10,842 nt of DNA from CAZOKZ01 sp964580585 (GTDB lineage Bacteria; Sumerlaeota; Sumerlaeia; SLMS01; JAHLLQ01): positions 1-10,842 of the forward strand of contig CAZOKZ010000102.1 of NCBI GenBank assembly GCA_964580585.1, read 5' to 3'. Shown piece by piece: positions 1-6,292 of the stretch. Both the position numbers and the translations under genes were made by a program. Position 1 is the first letter of the stretch, and the number at the start of each line of letters is the position of its first letter. The notes under the pieces are model-generated. The model had not been told where the DNA came from. It saw only the letters and a list, made by a program, of their open reading frames with translations, and searched no databases.

Positions 1-832
1 CCTCGGCACATTGCTCGATCGCGGTTACCATACGGTTGCGATCTTCTTCGGCTTTTAACCTTTCGGAAGCATCGTGCAGCTTAACGTATATCGCCTGTAC
101 CCCATTCCAATTCACACATCTCGCCGTCAGATCAAACGCCACGGGCCGTCCATCCGCTCGATGAAATGCCTGCTGCATAATCACCGGACCTTCGATCTGG
201 ATTTGATGCAGAAGAAACTCGGGTCGAACCTTTTCTATCTCCGAACCGAACAGCATGGTAAACGGCTGACCGATCAATTCGTTTCGTTCATAACCCAAAA
301 TGGGTTTCACGGTTTCATTGATCGTCAGAATCTTGCCCGTGCTACCTTCCAAAATCGCCTTGATATCGTAGGAATCGTCATACAATGCGGCAAACTGGAG
401 TCGAAAGTTATCGCGGTCAGCCCCAGCCAATTCAAGTCGGTGAGCCTCGCGGATCGCGCGGGTCACCTTAATTTGTGTACCGAGAAACGACGCGGGGCGA
501 TCGACGACAAACCAATCGAAGGCTCCGGCTTGTAAAAACGGAAGGATTTCTTCTTCGGTTTTCGAGGCGTCCACCGCCACAAGAATCGGCAGGTGAAGGA
601 TTGATTGGCAAAGCTGCTTGATCGTCTCGACCGTATCGCCTTCGAGATACCCATCGTCGATGATGACAAAATCTTCTTCCGCATGTCGAATGGTTTCCAG
701 TAACGCCGAAAACGTCCGACAACAAAGGAGCAAACACGTTTCCTTCTGATCTGAAAATTGTTCGGACCAGTCGGACCAACGCCGGGGACGCGTACTTAGG
801 CAAGCACCGTTTAACGTCTTTTTGTCGGCCAT
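1..832 (-). CDS. PAS-domain sensor protein with degenerate receiver-like N-terminus (partial)
   Basis: I translated this frame by hand; it is open for 277 codons and leaves the window at base 1, so the C-terminus is missing. The ATG at 832 follows directly on an in-frame TAA and has GGGAG about 8 bases upstream, which fixes the start. Residues about 30-130 look like a receiver fold: FVIIDD at 55-60, then LPILVAVD at 81-88 and AGAFDWF at 102-108, the usual (A/G)GADDY region. The acidic pair after strand 1 is not visible and the conserved lysine after AGA.DY is absent, so it may not be phosphorylated. Residues about 146-260 fit a PAS domain (ILTINETVKPILGYERNELIGQPF region, then FHRADGRPVAFDLTAR). 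A charged linker helix (SERLKAEEDRN) leads towards a further PAS or a kinase domain outside the window. Family is fairly sure; the output domain is unknown. It lies 245 bases downstream of mutL on the same strand. Confidence 0.75.
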   Translation of the reverse strand, partial: MADKKTLNGACLSTRPRRWSDWSEQFSDQKETCLLLCCRTFSALLETIRHAEEDFVIIDDGYLEGDTVETIKQLCQSILHLPILVAVDASKTEEEILPFLQAGAFDWFVVDRPASFLGTQIKVTRAIREAHRLELAGADRDNFRLQFAALYDDSYDIKAILEGSTGKILTINETVKPILGYERNELIGQPFTMLFGSEIEKVRPEFLLHQIQIEGPVIMQQAFHRADGRPVAFDLTARCVNWNGVQAIYVKLHDASERLKAEEDRNRMVTAIEQCAE

Positions 833-1077
833 TTAGGGCTCCCGGGGGGCTGAGCAAACCGTACGACAATTCCATCACCGAACAATTCAGACAGAATAGG
901 CCAATCTGCATAAATCAGTTACTTAATCGTTAGAGAGGTTAAAAGCAACGATAATTATTTTGTTTCCAATTCTAATTGTTTTCTATCGATTCAATAATCG
1001 GAATAATATTCCCGTCACCTTGTCGGAATACTCAATGAGGTCAACCACTTTCTCGGACAAATTGACTCTGATTTGGA
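833..1077. other. AT-rich intergenic region with two adjacent short inverted repeats
   Basis: This stretch lies between the stop of mutL and the start of the PAS sensor gene and is much richer in A/T than either. It holds two touching inverted repeats: CGATT-CAAT-AATCG (987-1000) and GGAAT-AAT-ATTCC (1000-1012). On the minus strand TTGCTT, 17 bases, then TAAGTA lies about 100 bases upstream of the sensor start and could serve as a weak promoter. No convincing open frame and no intrinsic terminator for mutL were seen. An operator role for the inverted repeats is a guess. Confidence 0.35.
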
Positions 1078-3006
1078 TTAACCCAATCGTTTGAACTGTT
1101 TATCTAACTCGTGTTTGGACAATCGTATGACGGTGGGGCGACCGTGGGGGCAGGTGAACGAGAGTTGATAACGACGCATCAAAACCAACAATTCATCCAT
1201 TTCTTCCTGGCTCAGTCGGTGTCCAGCCCGGATGGACGAATGGCAGGCGGCGCGTATGAGGATCCGTTGGCGCAAGTCTTCCACACGATTCAACTTGGGT
1301 TGATCTTCAAATTCATCAAGCAAATCCGTAATCAATGCCGTTGCCGAAACGTTCGCCAGATCACCCGGGACGCCTGCGATGGCGTAGGTACGGCCGCCAA
1401 ACGGTTCGACCTCGAAACCGAGTTCCTTGAGCGGTTCGATCATCGCTTCCATTGTGGCGGTTTGATCGGCAGGCACCTCGAACGTTTCCGGTACCAGAAG
1501 CGACTGGCTGGCGACCTGGGAGGGACGATTTTGCAATTCAATGTATCGCAGGCGCTCGTGCGCAGCGTGCTGGTCGATGAGGAGAATGTCCTCGCCGAAC
1601 CGCACAACAATGTATGTCAAGGCAATCTGGCCGAGCGATTCGGGATCGAACGGCTGTTGCCAGAAATCCGGCTCGGGACGTTCGCCCGGAGCGGCGTATT
1701 CCGGTGCTCGGACGATTTTATTACCTCCAGAAGTCGGCATAGGCGTTTCGGTGGCGCGCTCGACAGCGGAATCCAGCGCGGGAGAAAACGCCCGCCCCAC
1801 CGGTTGGCTGGGCTCCATCTTCGCCGCGAGCGCTGTCCAGTCGGTTTGCAATTCACGCGCACGTTTTCGGTCGAACGCGCGGTTAACGAGGGCTTGCGGC
1901 GATTCGAAGATATTGTTACTGGGTGTAATTCCCGGCGTTGGGCGCGACTCCCCCACGGATGGCGATGAACTGGCGTCCTCGACGGGCATTTTCATCTCGG
2001 GCACGTATCCGTGGGCTTCGAGCGCCAACCGCGCAGCATGGTAACATGCGCCCGCCACGGCGCGTTCGTTGCGAAAACGGACCTCTTCCTTGGTTGGATG
2101 AACGTTAATATCGACTTCGCCGGGTTCGACTTCGGCAAAAACACAGAAGATCGGAAACCGACCGATTGAAATGAATCCGCGACAGGCTTGTTCGATGGAG
2201 GAGGAAAGTGTTTTGCTCGAAAAGGGCCGCCCGTTGACGAACAGGTACTGCGACGAGCGATCACCCCGGCTGCTTTGCGGCTGCGCCAGATAGCCATACA
2301 CACGAATCGGCGGATCGTCGCTCGATGTGCGCAGGAATTCCAATTCCAATAAGCCGCTGTCAATCTTTGCCCCAGCAATAGCGAGGAATCGCTCGGCGAG
2401 CGATTGCCCCGCCGCCAATTCGAGATGCGGCTCGCCGTCGCGCATCACACGAAACCCGATTTCGTAGGCCGCGAGCGCCTGGCGCACCACCGTTCGCATG
2501 ACGGCGTTCATTTCCGCGACTTTGCCTTTCAGGAATTTGAGCCGCGCGGGAGTATTGTAGAACAAATCGCGGATTAGGATGCGTGTGCCTGCCGGACAAC
2601 CAGCGCCTTCGATGCGTTCGATCGCGCCGCCTTCGACCACAACGCGTGTACCGGCGACTTGATCGTGTGGACGGGTCTGAATTTCCAGGCGACTGACCGA
2701 TGCGATGGATGGAATGGCTTCGCCACGAAATCCGCGTGTGGCGATGTGAAACAAATCCTCGGTCGTGCGGATTTTCGACGTCGCGTGCCGCTGGAGCGCC
2801 AACTCGGCGTCGTCGCGATCCATCCCGCAGCCATCGTCGGCAATCGTCACGTCGCGCATGTCGTTGGCAAGTTCAATCTCGATGCGCGAGGCCCCGGCGT
2901 CGATGGCGTTTTCCACCAGTTCCTTGACGACGCTGGCCATGTTGACGACAACTTCACCGGCAGCGATCTGGTTGATCAGGTTTTGCGGCAGAACCTGGAT
3001 TTTCAT
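1078..3006 (-). CDS. mutL: DNA mismatch repair protein MutL
   Basis: MutL links mismatch recognition by MutS to strand removal. The 642-aa protein carries the GHKL ATPase at the N-terminus: KELVENAIDAG at 28-38 (catalytic Glu29, Mg-binding Asn33), DDGCGM at 57-62, GFRGEA at 92-97, and NVHPTKEEVRF at 301-311. A low-complexity linker covers about 340-445. The C-terminal dimerisation domain has DQHAAHER (478-485), ACHSSIR (587-593) and CPHGRP (619-624), the metal-binding set of MutL proteins with endonuclease activity; enterobacterial MutL, which relies on MutH, lacks these. The start at 3006 is chosen because MKIQVLPQNLINQIAAGEV is the normal N-terminus and GGAG lies 5 bases upstream; a longer frame to 3192 only translates repeat DNA. 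Odd points: GEVVVNMASVV replaces the usual GEVVERPASVV, and the second Glu of the endonuclease motif is shifted by one. Divergent from the glycosylase gene at 3300. Confidence 0.95.
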   Translation of the reverse strand: MKIQVLPQNLINQIAAGEVVVNMASVVKELVENAIDAGASRIEIELANDMRDVTIADDGCGMDRDDAELALQRHATSKIRTTEDLFHIATRGFRGEAIPSIASVSRLEIQTRPHDQVAGTRVVVEGGAIERIEGAGCPAGTRILIRDLFYNTPARLKFLKGKVAEMNAVMRTVVRQALAAYEIGFRVMRDGEPHLELAAGQSLAERFLAIAGAKIDSGLLELEFLRTSSDDPPIRVYGYLAQPQSSRGDRSSQYLFVNGRPFSSKTLSSSIEQACRGFISIGRFPIFCVFAEVEPGEVDINVHPTKEEVRFRNERAVAGACYHAARLALEAHGYVPEMKMPVEDASSSPSVGESRPTPGITPSNNIFESPQALVNRAFDRKRARELQTDWTALAAKMEPSQPVGRAFSPALDSAVERATETPMPTSGGNKIVRAPEYAAPGERPEPDFWQQPFDPESLGQIALTYIVVRFGEDILLIDQHAAHERLRYIELQNRPSQVASQSLLVPETFEVPADQTATMEAMIEPLKELGFEVEPFGGRTYAIAGVPGDLANVSATALITDLLDEFEDQPKLNRVEDLRQRILIRAACHSSIRAGHRLSQEEMDELLVLMRRYQLSFTCPHGRPTVIRLSKHELDKQFKRLG

Positions 3007-3092
3007 CGGAACTCCGTTCACGCGACGAATTTTCAAACGCCCGGATGGTTGGTGAGATGTGCGGGCGGGTTCAAGGAAACAGTTAAAAACAA

Positions 3093-3145
3093 ACCACGAA
3101 GGCACGGAGATTTCAATCTCGCGCAGAGGCGCGGAGGCGCAGAGA
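3093..3145. repeat. Periodic GC-rich repeat, left arm of an inverted pair
   Basis: The stretch is built from approximate 8-base units of the type GCGCAGAG, GCGCGGAG, GCGCAGAG (3121-3144), preceded by similar CACGAAGG and CACGGAGA units (3094-3109). Its core GCGCAGAGGCGC (3121-3132) recurs perfectly in inverted orientation at 3269-3280. From memory, such octamer-periodic repeats are common between genes in many environmental bacteria; their origin is not clear to me. Confidence 0.6.
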
Positions 3146-3190
3146 TTCATTAAGGATAAAGGCGAAAGGATGGTAGATGGGAAGAGCAAC

Positions 3191-3219
3191 ATTACTATCG
3201 TTTAAGTCCCTTGTGTCAA
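3191..3219 (-). promoter_or_regulatory. Possible sigma70-type promoter of mutL
   Basis: On the minus strand a perfect TTGACA (3214-3219) is followed, after exactly 17 bases, by AGTAAT (3191-3196), which matches four of six -10 positions but lacks the leading TA. It points towards mutL, about 185 bases upstream of its start, so the transcript would have a long leader containing the periodic repeat at 3093-3145. The -35 is good and the -10 mediocre. Confidence 0.35.
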
Positions 3220-3254
3220 TTTGGTCCTTTGAATAACGAATTCGGGAAAAGCAT

Positions 3255-3281
3255 TTCTCCGCATCTCGGCGCCTCTGCGCG
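3255..3281. repeat. Periodic GC-rich repeat, right arm of an inverted pair
   Basis: Read on the minus strand this is GCGCAGAGGCGC followed by CGAGATGCGGAGAA, matching the left arm at 3121-3144 with a few changes. It ends about 20 bases before the start of the glycosylase gene. The 109 bases between the arms hold the possible mutL promoter and no convincing gene. Confidence 0.6.
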
Positions 3282-3299
3282 ATAACTTATTTCTTTACG

Positions 3300-3908
3300 A
3301 TGAAAACAATGACTCTCACTCTCCGCCCCGGTTCCGTCTCCCCCAGCGCCTTGCGGCAGGCGCTTGTGGCGGGAGCCATGGCCGCCGCACCCGCGTTGCT
3401 GGGGTGTCGGCTCGTGCATCGCTCGGTGGCAGGTGTGATCACGGCACGAATCGTGGAAACGGAAGCCTACACGCACGACGACCCGGCGTCGCATAGTTTC
3501 AACGGCCAGACACCGCGAAACGCGCCGATGTTTGGCCGCGCGGGAACGGCATACGTGTATATCAGTTACGGTATGCATCGCTGCATGAATGTGGTAACGG
3601 GCTGCATGGGTACGGGCGAAGCCGTGCTGATTCGCGCGGTTGAACCGATCGAGGGCAAGGCCCTGATGATCGCCGCGCGAGGCTGGGCAGGCAAACCTCT
3701 TCGCCAACTTTGCAATGGACCGGGCAAGGTCTGTCAAGCGATGGGGATAACGCTCGAATTCAACGGGGCCGATTTACTCGGCAACGGCAATTTGCATATA
3801 GAGCCGGGCAAGCTGCTCGACGGCGAAACGATGAAAATCACGCCGCGCATCGGGATTTCCAAAGCCACCGATTGGCCGCGAAGATTTATGCTGGTCGCGA
3901 GAAAGTAA
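3300..3908 (+). CDS. 3-methyladenine DNA glycosylase, AAG/MPG family
   Basis: This monofunctional glycosylase family removes alkylated purines (3-methyladenine, hypoxanthine and others), opening base excision repair. The 202-aa length is normal for bacterial members. Compared with human AAG, the key residues are present: RIVETEAY at 50-57 with the water-activating Glu55 (human Glu125) and Tyr57 (Tyr127), His65 (His136), QTPRN at 70-74, then YVYISYGM at 85-92 with Tyr90 at the intercalating position (Tyr162) and Asn97 (Asn169). The later CNGPGKVCQAMGI region is also typical. An ATG at 3309 is an alternative start; neither has a clear Shine-Dalgarno, and the DNA just upstream is periodic repeat. 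It is divergent from mutL, so two repair genes share a 293-base intergenic region; shared control is possible but not shown. Active enzyme expected. Confidence 0.93.
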   Translation: MKTMTLTLRPGSVSPSALRQALVAGAMAAAPALLGCRLVHRSVAGVITARIVETEAYTHDDPASHSFNGQTPRNAPMFGRAGTAYVYISYGMHRCMNVVTGCMGTGEAVLIRAVEPIEGKALMIAARGWAGKPLRQLCNGPGKVCQAMGITLEFNGADLLGNGNLHIEPGKLLDGETMKITPRIGISKATDWPRRFMLVARK

Positions 3909-3922
3909 GATTTCGACAAGAT

Positions 3923-4009
3923 GACAGGATAAATGGGGGCGAAAAAATATGGGAATGGAAAAAACGATATATTCGCTTCTGCCCAGGATCGAATCCCGTA
4001 AATCCCGTC
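3923..4009. repeat. Degenerate inverted repeat pair after the glycosylase gene
   Basis: GACAGGATAAATGGG (3923-3937) and AATCCCGTAAATCCCGTC (3992-4009) are imperfect inverted copies; the reverse complement of the second is GACGGGATTTACGGGATT. About 11 of 17 positions agree. The right arm also carries an internal tandem, AATCCCGT twice, so it again shows 8-9 base periodicity, but the unit differs from that of the GCGCAGAG-type repeat. It starts 15 bases after the glycosylase stop. Confidence 0.4.
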
Positions 4010-4121
4010 CCGTTGTTTACACTTTCCTATTTTACCCTTTACCTCGCATCCGTTGCATTCAGCCGGATTCCCCTTTCCCCGAGACATCGCTTTCGCGTAG
4101 GTAATTCCCGTCAATTTGATT

Positions 4122-4137
4122 GGGGAGCATGCCTGTG
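4122..4137 (+). promoter_or_regulatory. Ribosome binding site favouring a GTG start for panB
   Basis: GGGGAG at 4122-4127, then a 7-base spacer, then GTG at 4135. The nearer ATG at 4129 starts only one base after the GGGGAG, too close for normal initiation. This is why the GTG is chosen. Confidence 0.6.
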
Positions 4138-5007
4138 AACGACACATCGACCGAGACTTCGAATCCCACGCCGCAAGAGCCCAAGGTTCCGCCTGCTCCG
4201 AAAGGGACGGAGACGAAAGTGCGCATCGCTCACTTGTGGGAGATGAAACGCATCGGTCGCCCGATTGTGATGGTCACGGCTTACGATGCGTGTTTCAGCC
4301 AGATCGCCGACGAAGCCGGGGTGGATATGATCCTGGTGGGCGATACGCTCGGCATGGTGGTGCACGGACACGAGACCACGTTACCCGTAACGATGGACAT
4401 GATGGTGATGCACACGGCAGCAGTCACGCGCGGGTCGCGCCGCGCCTTCGTTGTGGCCGACATGCCGTTTATGAGCTATCAAGCCAGCGTGGAAGACGCC
4501 GTGCGCAATGCCGGACGGTTGGTCCAGGAAAGCGGCGCGCAGGCGGTGAAGCTCGAAGGCCACAGCGACCGGGTGCTCGATGCCATCAAGGCCATCGTGG
4601 ATTCGGGCATTCCCGTCGTGGGTCATGTCGGATTGCTCCCGCAATCGGTGCACGCGATGTCGGGCTATCGAGTGCAGGGAAAAACCGCCGAGGACGCCGA
4701 ACGCATCAAGCTAATGGCAAAAGCGCAGGAAGAATGCGGCGCGTTTGCCGTGGTGCTCGAATGCGTGCCGCGCGAACTCTCGCGCCAGATTTCGCAGGAG
4801 CTGAAAATCCCCACCATCGGCATTGGCGCGGGCGATGGGTGCGACGGGCAAGTGCTCGTCATGCAGGATTTGCTGGGATTGACGGAAAAGCCGCCACGCT
4901 TTATAAAAAAATACGTCGATCTGCGTGCGGGAGCCCTGCGCGCGTTCCGCAAATACGCCCGCGACGTCCGCGAGCATTTATACCCCGAGGAAGAACATTG
5001 GTATTGA
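4135..5007 (+). CDS. panB: 3-methyl-2-oxobutanoate hydroxymethyltransferase (ketopantoate synthase)
   Basis: PanB transfers a hydroxymethyl group from 5,10-methylene-tetrahydrofolate to 2-oxoisovalerate, the committed step to pantothenate and coenzyme A, in the cytoplasm. Signature stretches are clear: VMVTAYDACFS near the N-terminus, VGDTLGMVVHGHETTLPVTM (metal- and substrate-binding), ADMPFMSY, KLEGHSDRV, GHVGLLPQS, VLECVP with the catalytic glutamate, and TIGIGAGDGCDGQVLV. Start: GGGGAG at 4122-4127 sits 7 bases before GTG at 4135 but only one base before the ATG at 4129, so GTG is preferred (290 aa). ATG at 4129 and TTG at 4120 are alternatives. The first ~28 residues, rich in Thr, Pro and Glu, precede the usual PanB core and are probably disordered. 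No panC or panD is in the window. A sampled 120 bases are 64% G/C. Confidence 0.95.
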   Translation: MNDTSTETSNPTPQEPKVPPAPKGTETKVRIAHLWEMKRIGRPIVMVTAYDACFSQIADEAGVDMILVGDTLGMVVHGHETTLPVTMDMMVMHTAAVTRGSRRAFVVADMPFMSYQASVEDAVRNAGRLVQESGAQAVKLEGHSDRVLDAIKAIVDSGIPVVGHVGLLPQSVHAMSGYRVQGKTAEDAERIKLMAKAQEECGAFAVVLECVPRELSRQISQELKIPTIGIGAGDGCDGQVLVMQDLLGLTEKPPRFIKKYVDLRAGALRAFRKYARDVREHLYPEEEHWY

Positions 5008-5023
5008 ATGGGAGACTCTCCAC

Positions 5024-5060
5024 CGCAAAGGCGCGAAGCCGCAAAGAATCGCGAAGAAAA
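5024..5060. repeat. Periodic repeat, left arm flanking the thioredoxin-fold gene
   Basis: Units CGCAAAGG, CGCGAAGC, CGCAAAGA, then CGCGAAG make an approximate 8-base periodicity. The arm begins 16 bases after the panB stop and ends 4 bases before the ATG of the thioredoxin-fold gene, so its GAAGAAAA end is the only purine-rich sequence available as a ribosome binding site. An inverted copy lies at 5451-5486. Confidence 0.65.
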
Positions 5061-5064
5061 TTCA

Positions 5065-5448
5065 ATGAGTGATTATCTTACTGAAACTCTTGCCAAGTAT
5101 GATCTGGAAGAAGTGGAAATCTCCCCGGCGTTCACGCCTGACGACGTGAAACGGGTGGATAAAGGTTTCTTATTTCTTATGGCAAGTTGGTCTAGCCCAA
5201 GCCTTCGATCATTTCAAACTTTTTGCCAAATTTTGAATGAATTCGATACAAGCAATATCCGTTTGATCATTTGCGATGTGGACGATTCGCCCGATTTATA
5301 CGACGTTCCTGAATTAGTGGGAAAAATCCAAGGTTACGGAGAACTCGTTTACATTGTCGATGGCAGGATCGAGAAGGTTTTCCACCACATGCAAACGCAC
5401 GATGAATTGATGGCGTTTTTCCCACAAGTCATGCCGCGCAATTCGTAA
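5065..5448 (+). CDS. Small thioredoxin-fold protein lacking redox cysteines
   Basis: The 127-aa product has no signal peptide and reads as a thioredoxin fold. After strand GFLFLMA (34-40) comes SWSSPS (41-46), where thioredoxin has WCGPC: Trp42 and Pro45 are kept but both cysteines are serine. Later strands follow the pattern, IRLIICDVDDSPDL (65-78) and GELVYIVDGRIEKVF (92-106), ending with a helix (DELMAFF). The cis-proline expected before the fourth strand is absent (GYGEL). It should therefore not work as a disulfide reductase; a binding or immunity-like role is possible but unproven. The ATG at 5065 is chosen because the longer frame from 5008 only translates repeat DNA. Two sampled lines are 36% G/C against 64% for panB, suggesting different ancestry. 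Inverted repeat arms end 4 bases before the ATG and start 2 bases after the stop. Fold moderately sure, function unknown. Confidence 0.75.
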   Translation: MSDYLTETLAKYDLEEVEISPAFTPDDVKRVDKGFLFLMASWSSPSLRSFQTFCQILNEFDTSNIRLIICDVDDSPDLYDVPELVGKIQGYGELVYIVDGRIEKVFHHMQTHDELMAFFPQVMPRNS

Positions 5449-5450
5449 TC

Positions 5451-5486
5451 GTTTCTTTGCGTCCCCGCGCCTTCGCGTCCTTGCGT
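5451..5486. repeat. Periodic repeat, right arm flanking the thioredoxin-fold gene
   Basis: On the minus strand it reads ACGCAAGGACGCGAAGG followed by CGCGGGGACGCAAAGAAAC, aligning with the arm at 5024-5060 over its length with scattered changes and small gaps. It starts 2 bases after the stop codon of the thioredoxin-fold gene and abuts the T-tract of the terminator of the lipoprotein gene. Confidence 0.65.
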
Positions 5487-5524
5487 AAAAAAACAATAAA
5501 GGGACCGGTCGTGAAACCGGTCCC
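5487..5524 (-). terminator. Rho-independent terminator of the lipoprotein gene
   Basis: A perfect 9-bp stem, GGGACCGGT (5501-5509) with ACCGGTCCC (5516-5524) around a 6-base loop, is followed on the minus strand by TTTATTG and seven T's (5500 down to 5487). The T-rich side shows that it works for minus-strand transcription. It lies 74 bases after the stop of the lipoprotein gene. On the plus strand no T-tract follows, so it is unlikely to end the thioredoxin-fold transcript efficiently. Confidence 0.85.
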
Positions 5525-5597
5525 CCGAAGGTACTGCCTGGCGGGTAATCCTCACAGTTTTTTATCCCGACCCAAGCCGTCCCTGAACCACCCTGAG

Positions 5598-5996
5598 TTA
5601 CTCACCAACGCCCTTTAACAAGTCGCCGGCAGATTCCTTCAATTTATCGGCCTCTTTTTCGGCGCTCTCTTTCGCGTCTTCCAACTTTGCTTCCGCGTCT
5701 TTCGTCGCTTCGCTCAATTGGTCCTTCAAACTGCTTTTTTGCTTCTCAAGGTCCTTGAGCTGGGCTTCCATTTTGGCCTTTTCTTCACCCTCGGCATCTT
5801 TCGCTTTCGCTTCAAGCCGCTCGATTTCTTTCTTCAACTGGTCCAGTTTCGCATTCATTTCTTTCTGCGATTCGGCCAACTGGGCCTGCGCGTCTTTGGT
5901 ATCGACGGACGCATTTTCCTGATTTTTCTCTCCGCCAGAGCATCCAGCAAGCACTCCGACAACCAACATTACCATCGTCAATTTTTTAAGGTTCAC
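5598..5996 (-). CDS. Coiled-coil lipoprotein, function unknown
   Basis: The preferred GTG start at 5996 has AAGGA (6004-6008 on the minus strand) exactly 7 bases upstream and gives a textbook lipoprotein signal: VNLKK, a hydrophobic core, then LAGC with the lipidated Cys at residue 19, followed by SGGEKN. Longer frames from ATG 6023 or GTG 6038 would put an acidic 9-14 residue stretch before the signal and are less likely. The mature 114 residues are almost wholly charged and alanine-rich helix (KEMNAKLDQLKKEIERLEAK pattern), predicted to form one long coiled coil over about residues 35-115, with a short amphipathic end (GDLLKGVGE). No cysteine other than the lipobox one, no aromatic residue, no enzymatic motif. 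An envelope structural or tethering role, as for other small helical lipoproteins, is inferred only. It ends in a strong terminator and is divergent from the LysE-type gene. Confidence 0.85.
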   Translation of the reverse strand: MNLKKLTMVMLVVGVLAGCSGGEKNQENASVDTKDAQAQLAESQKEMNAKLDQLKKEIERLEAKAKDAEGEEKAKMEAQLKDLEKQKSSLKDQLSEATKDAEAKLEDAKESAEKEADKLKESAGDLLKGVGE

Positions 5997-6292
5997 ACTC
6001 AGGTCCTTATCGTTTGGGTTCATAGGGGAAAATCGCACTCATCCCTGGAACAAAGTCGATGCCAATACCCATTTCAGGTCAAGTGGACAAACATCCTCGC
6101 GGTGCACGTCGTCATAAGACGTTTATTTTCAGCACTAAACGATTCAATCCCCGTCATTGGCTGGCCTTGCCCTCAGCCGCCAGTTTGATCAAAAATCCCA
6201 GGCTTGGAATCTCGAAGAGGAACCACTCGTCTCAACCAGAGACCCAAGTCTCTCCAACTGTGCCTCAAAATAAACCACCGGACGCCTTTCGG

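Noticed and set aside
468..911. Two minus-strand frames (463-684 and 468-911) over the sensor gene
   Set aside because: Their translations are Arg/Ser-rich with no domain sense; the third frame gives a continuous receiver-like plus PAS protein.
3007..3192. A 62-residue N-terminal extension of MutL from a start at 3192
   Set aside because: The translation runs through the GCGCAGAG-type repeat, while the conserved MutL N-terminus with GGAG upstream starts at 3006.
3093..3281. Considered whether the repeats are a CRISPR array
   Set aside because: The units are about 8 bases long and contiguous, with no unique spacers of constant length and no cas genes nearby.
5008..5064. A 19-residue extension of the thioredoxin-fold protein
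   Set aside because: It is a translation of the left repeat arm (QRREAAKNRE) and has no ribosome binding site.
6059..6292. A 78-residue extension of the LysE-type protein
   Set aside because: Its composition is unlike a membrane protein or signal sequence, and the family N-terminus begins at 6293.
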